NCBI GenBank assembly: GCA_037102815.1
Contig: BTPP01000007.1
Coordinates: forward strand, 496,001-560,000
From: Neurospora intermedia
Taxonomy: Eukaryota; Ascomycota; Sordariomycetes; Sordariales; Sordariaceae
Direction of reading: 5' to 3'
Length of the DNA stretch: 64,000 nucleotides
This document shows positions 60,473 through 64,000 of the stretch, in pieces. Below the pieces are notes generated by a model that saw only the letters and a list, made by a program, of their open reading frames with translations, did no database searches and was not told where the DNA came from. The translations under genes and the position numbers were made by a program. Within the stretch, counting starts at the first letter, position 1. Every line of letters begins with the position of its first letter.

Positions 60473-63400
60473 ATGGACGCCGGTGGGGAAGAGCCAGACT
60501 CACCGGCCCAGGCCGACTTCACCGACGCACAACTTAAGCCGGCTCCTCTCCGCTTGACGAGAAAGAGTAACTCGAGCGGCGGCCAAAGTAACAATAGCCT
60601 ATCTCGAGGCAACTCATCGGCCACCTCGGGCAGGACCCCCAACAGTACCAAACGAAACAACGGGGAAAGCCTCAACACCATCATGCACAGAGCTGCAACC
60701 CCATCCACATACCGAACGGCTCCTAATCAAACATCCCCCAAGCTCGCCTCTCTGGTATCCAAGTTTGAGATACTGGATGTCATGGGTAATTCTGACACCG
60801 GAGCCTTGCAGCTTCCATCTCCAGACAAAGGCCAAAAGCCAACCGCGGTCCCAACGCCAACACCAGATGACGCAGAGTTACAACATGTCACACAGCATCA
60901 AGGTCATCATCTGACCGAAAAACGGTCAAGCCAGAAACACGTCAATATCTCCCTACCCAGGTCGTCTCAGGCCCACCGAGGAGCTCGTTCCAAGGAAGTG
61001 GCTTCTGATGTCAAAGTCCCCATTGCCAACGGACCTCAACATTGGGATCCGAGTAATGTTGCAGCGAGGCGAAAGCTCTTTGAGTCAGGAAGCGCTGGTA
61101 TGTTGCTGTCTCATCAACTGTTGCATAGGTCCTTGATTGGGATCAAGGCTGACGTTTGTAGTGCCTCGACCTTTTGATAGCCCAATTGTCACTCCGGTCG
61201 TCACCCGTACGGTTGCACGTGTCCCTTCACAGGGTGAACAGAGGCGGGATTCAGAGATCGTCAATTCTGATCAGCCCTTCACGGTCTCGGCGCGGCGACC
61301 CGTTGCTGCCAAAGTCTCGGCTCCTGTTCTATCCTCTCAACAGTCGGTAACAGACGGCGTGAAACCCGAGAGAGAAAGAAGGAAGAGTGTTGCTGCCCTT
61401 CGCATGTCTTTTGAGCGCTCATCTCTTCTCGATCTCCGACCAGAAACGCCAAGCTCTACCCAGCGGCCGTTCCGCCGTACTCTCACCCAAGGCCTATCAA
61501 CAACCACAGAATTCCCAACACCAATAACACCCAGGCGAGAGTCAAAGGATCCTATTACACCGACGAGGGTCAGAACCCTTCGTTCTTCAGAGGTCTTTGC
61601 TCAGACTTATCCTCGCCCAGGACAGGCGGCAAACCAACCAATTCATATATTCGACAACAATGCCTCATCGAGCCTAAAGCAGACACAGCTTCACAGCAAA
61701 GCCTCTCGCCTTGTCGGGTCGCATGATGGTAACGTTTCTGATGCTGTGGTGGACTCGCGGAGGCCCGTCAACCGAAAGAACAGCGACACCCCAACCAGGA
61801 CATCAGCGCATACGTCCACACGCCGCCCCAGCTCCCGGCATCACTTGCTCCTTTCACGCACCCTATCCGTAAAGGTCACTACCGGTCCCCAAACCACAGT
61901 AACCCTTCAGCAGCCGTGGGTGAGTCACACGGCCTCAGGGCCCCAGCCCCTCACCACATCCCACAGTCACAGCCATTTAGACCAGAGCAAGCCCAAGTCA
62001 GGCAGTTCCAGTGAAACTTCGACATCAGCACCACTCGCCCCTGCGAACAGAGTCAAGGATCTGCAAAAGGTGTTTGACAACAACCCCGCGGGCCCAGGCT
62101 CGACACCTTTCCTGCCCTTCATCCAAAAGCGCAGGGCGCAGACATTGACCCTCGGGGTTCCCATGAAGGCCAACCCTAGTGCACCCATCATGGTATCGAC
62201 CACCGTGGCCGTGACAACTCGAAAGACATCCCGTCGCTCGTATCAGCAACAGCAACAGCAGATGCAGCAGCAGAGCTCAGATGTAATTCCCGAAACTGCC
62301 AGCTCAACTACCTCGAGCGTGGTACGCACACGCAAGCGAAGCAAGACTCTACCGTCGTCACTCGGTGAGTACCGGCGTAAGACCTCGGGCCCAGCTGCTG
62401 GTACTGGCCTCACCAGCTACTTCCAGCGTAGGAAGATCAAGAAGCAGCAGAAACAGGACATGAAGAGAATCGCGACTGAAGAAGATTCACCCGTCAAGGA
62501 GCGTATTAGTCTCTTCGAGCAGCTCGGCGGCGGCGGCGGCAGCCCCACCCACGGTCACTCAAAAAACAGTCGGAACGGATGTGGTAGCATAGTGAGCCTG
62601 CCACTGTCAATGCACAGCAAGCGGAAGTCGTCGGAGACCAATAGTTCTTCTCAATCCCTCAATGATGGTTCATCTCGAGATGCACATTTGGCTGCCTTTA
62701 GCCGGAAGGGCCGTGGAAGTTCATCTTCTGGGAGCAGGGTGATGAGGGTGCTGTCGTTTGGCACGAGCGGGAATCGGGACAACGGCAACCGCGGCAGCAG
62801 AAATGGTAAGGCGTTTCGGGCTGCGGGGCGGAAGATCAGCAATGTCGTATTGATGTCCATGTCCATGTCCAAGAGGAAGGATAGCAGGGGCGCGGGCACG
62901 AGCGGCGGCGAGGGGAAGGGGAAGGGTAAGCTTAAAGTCAGTGACGGATCCAAGGCGAAGCCACTTGTCATGAGTTCGACAAACAAGGAGACGGGCGAGT
63001 CGACGTTTTTCGTAAAGGGCGTGTTGTGGAAGGTATCAGGCTCGCACGGGGATCTTGACTTGAATGTTGCGGTGGCAGACGGCCAAAGCAGTCCAGAGGG
63101 AGAGAAGCGCAAGCGTGGTGAGTCAACCACAGAAACTACCACCACATCGTTCCCGAGCACGAGGGCATCTGCCTCTGGGTCTGGATCGGGATCGTCGGGG
63201 TCGACGGGGGCTATTGCTCGACACCCTGTCTTGCAGCAATGGCCGCATCTGGAGAAGGACAATCGAGCGGTGCCACACCGCCATGACTCCAAACGCCACG
63301 GGTCTGTGTCTCTTGAGGATGACAATTTAGCCCCGGAATGGCCTCGAGACCAAGAAGATGATGATCCCTTTCTTCAGCCGGTCCAACTACCTGCAGTTGT

Positions 63401-63992
63401 CAGAGGCAGCAGCAGTAAAATCACCAAGAGCGCAACGGCACCAACCGATGTCGGCAGCATTGTGAGCCGCAAGCGAGGCTTTATCCCAATTAGGAGATCT
63501 CATGGAGATGTTGTCGAAGCTGCCCGTGACCCCTCGACTTCTCTGAGGAAGAGCTTCACCATGGCTGTACTGCCTCGTCTCTCGAGCGGGAACAGCAGCA
63601 ATGATGACTATAGTAGCCAGGATGGTGACCGAAAACCGAACAGTAACAAGTTGACCAAGCAAAAAGGAAAGGAAGCAAGAACAACATCGTTCCCGCCCTC
63701 CTTCATCGATCAAGTGCAGTCGCGTCGGCAATGGAGCATTTCTTGGGGACAGAGAGCAGCGGCCGCTACGTTTGGGATCGGCCAGAGATTGAAGGAACGT
63801 AAGGGAAGCGGCCGGTCGTCGTCATTGTTGGGCAAGGGTGGTGTCGAGACTGGTTCTGGTGCTGATGCGGTCACCGCCGGGAACAGTAATACCCATAGTG
63901 ACGTCGCTGTCCCTACTGCCACCGCTGCTGCGGCTACTCTTCCCATTCCCAACAGTGCTATAACCACCGAGTCGCTGCGTCATGACGAGTAG
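60473..63992 (+). CDS. Large Ser/Thr/Arg-rich protein of unknown function
   Basis: Two exons, 60473..61097 and 61162..63992, 1151 aa, ending TAG at 63990-63992, so it is complete with only eight bases left. The sequence is low-complexity: Ser/Thr/Pro-rich N-terminus, many Arg-Arg and Ser-Arg clusters, a Gln run (QQQQQMQQQS), Lys-rich nuclear-localisation-like stretches (RRKIKKQQKQ) and a Gly/Arg-rich segment. Short ordered-looking pieces include KLASLVSKFEILDVM, AARRKLFES, RVKDLQKVFDN and TFFVKGVLWKVSG. No enzymatic motif is seen. Probably a disordered scaffolding or nuclear protein; the family is not recognised. Confidence 0.8.
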
Positions 63993-64000
63993 GACGTTGT

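Overview
The window looks like nuclear DNA of a filamentous ascomycete, probably a Sordariomycete and perhaps Sordariales. Genes are split by short introns (about 50-120 bp, GTRAGT donors and AG acceptors), intergenic spaces are long, and the housekeeping genes are fungal: a Ste2/PRE-2-type pheromone receptor, a TOM6-like peptide, a one-exon catalase-peroxidase, and fungal UstYa-type oxidases. The order is inference; no species can be named from the sequence alone.

Left part (1-15 kb). Two tandem LaeA-like SAM methyltransferase genes lie on the minus strand; the first runs off the left edge. They are followed by a broken nitrate-reductase-like pseudogene (4.05-5.94 kb), a secreted DUF1996 protein, a TOM6-like gene divergent from a conserved acidic protein, an acyl-protein-thioesterase-like gene that has lost its nucleophile serine, and a Gly/Ser/Tyr-rich low-complexity protein with an internal duplication.

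Centre (16-42 kb). This is the main discovery: a dikaritin-type RiPP biosynthetic cluster (ustiloxin/phomopsin class). It holds a secreted precursor with 18 Kex2-separated repeats (41.1-42.0 kb), four clear UstYa/DUF3328 oxidases, a more distant HDLHC-type relative, a membrane-anchored tyrosinase, a class I SAM methyltransferase, an S41 peptidase with a frame break, an OPT-family oligopeptide transporter, a Zn2Cys6 transcription factor and a tiny signal-peptide-bearing ORF. The expected route, by analogy with ustiloxin and phomopsin, is secretion and Kex2 processing of the precursor, oxidative macrocyclisation by UstYa proteins with tyrosinase action on the core Tyr, peptidase trimming, N-methylation and export. 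The repeat cores mix the phomopsin A-type sequence YVIPID with ustiloxin-type YAIG and with YVIEVD, YVIAVD and YVIAAD. The product set is therefore probably a mixture and may include undescribed members.

Right part (42-64 kb). A charged protein is interrupted by two in-frame TAG codons. Then come catalase-peroxidase (katG), the Ste2 receptor, a nitrilase-family amidase in four exons, a tRNA-Arg(ACG), an M4 (thermolysin/protealysin-like) metallopeptidase with a substituted active-site His, a small unknown protein with a possible His/Cys pair, and a 1151-residue Ser-rich protein that ends 8 bases before the window edge. Exon coordinates were worked out by hand from splice signals and reading phase; no alignment or database search was run.
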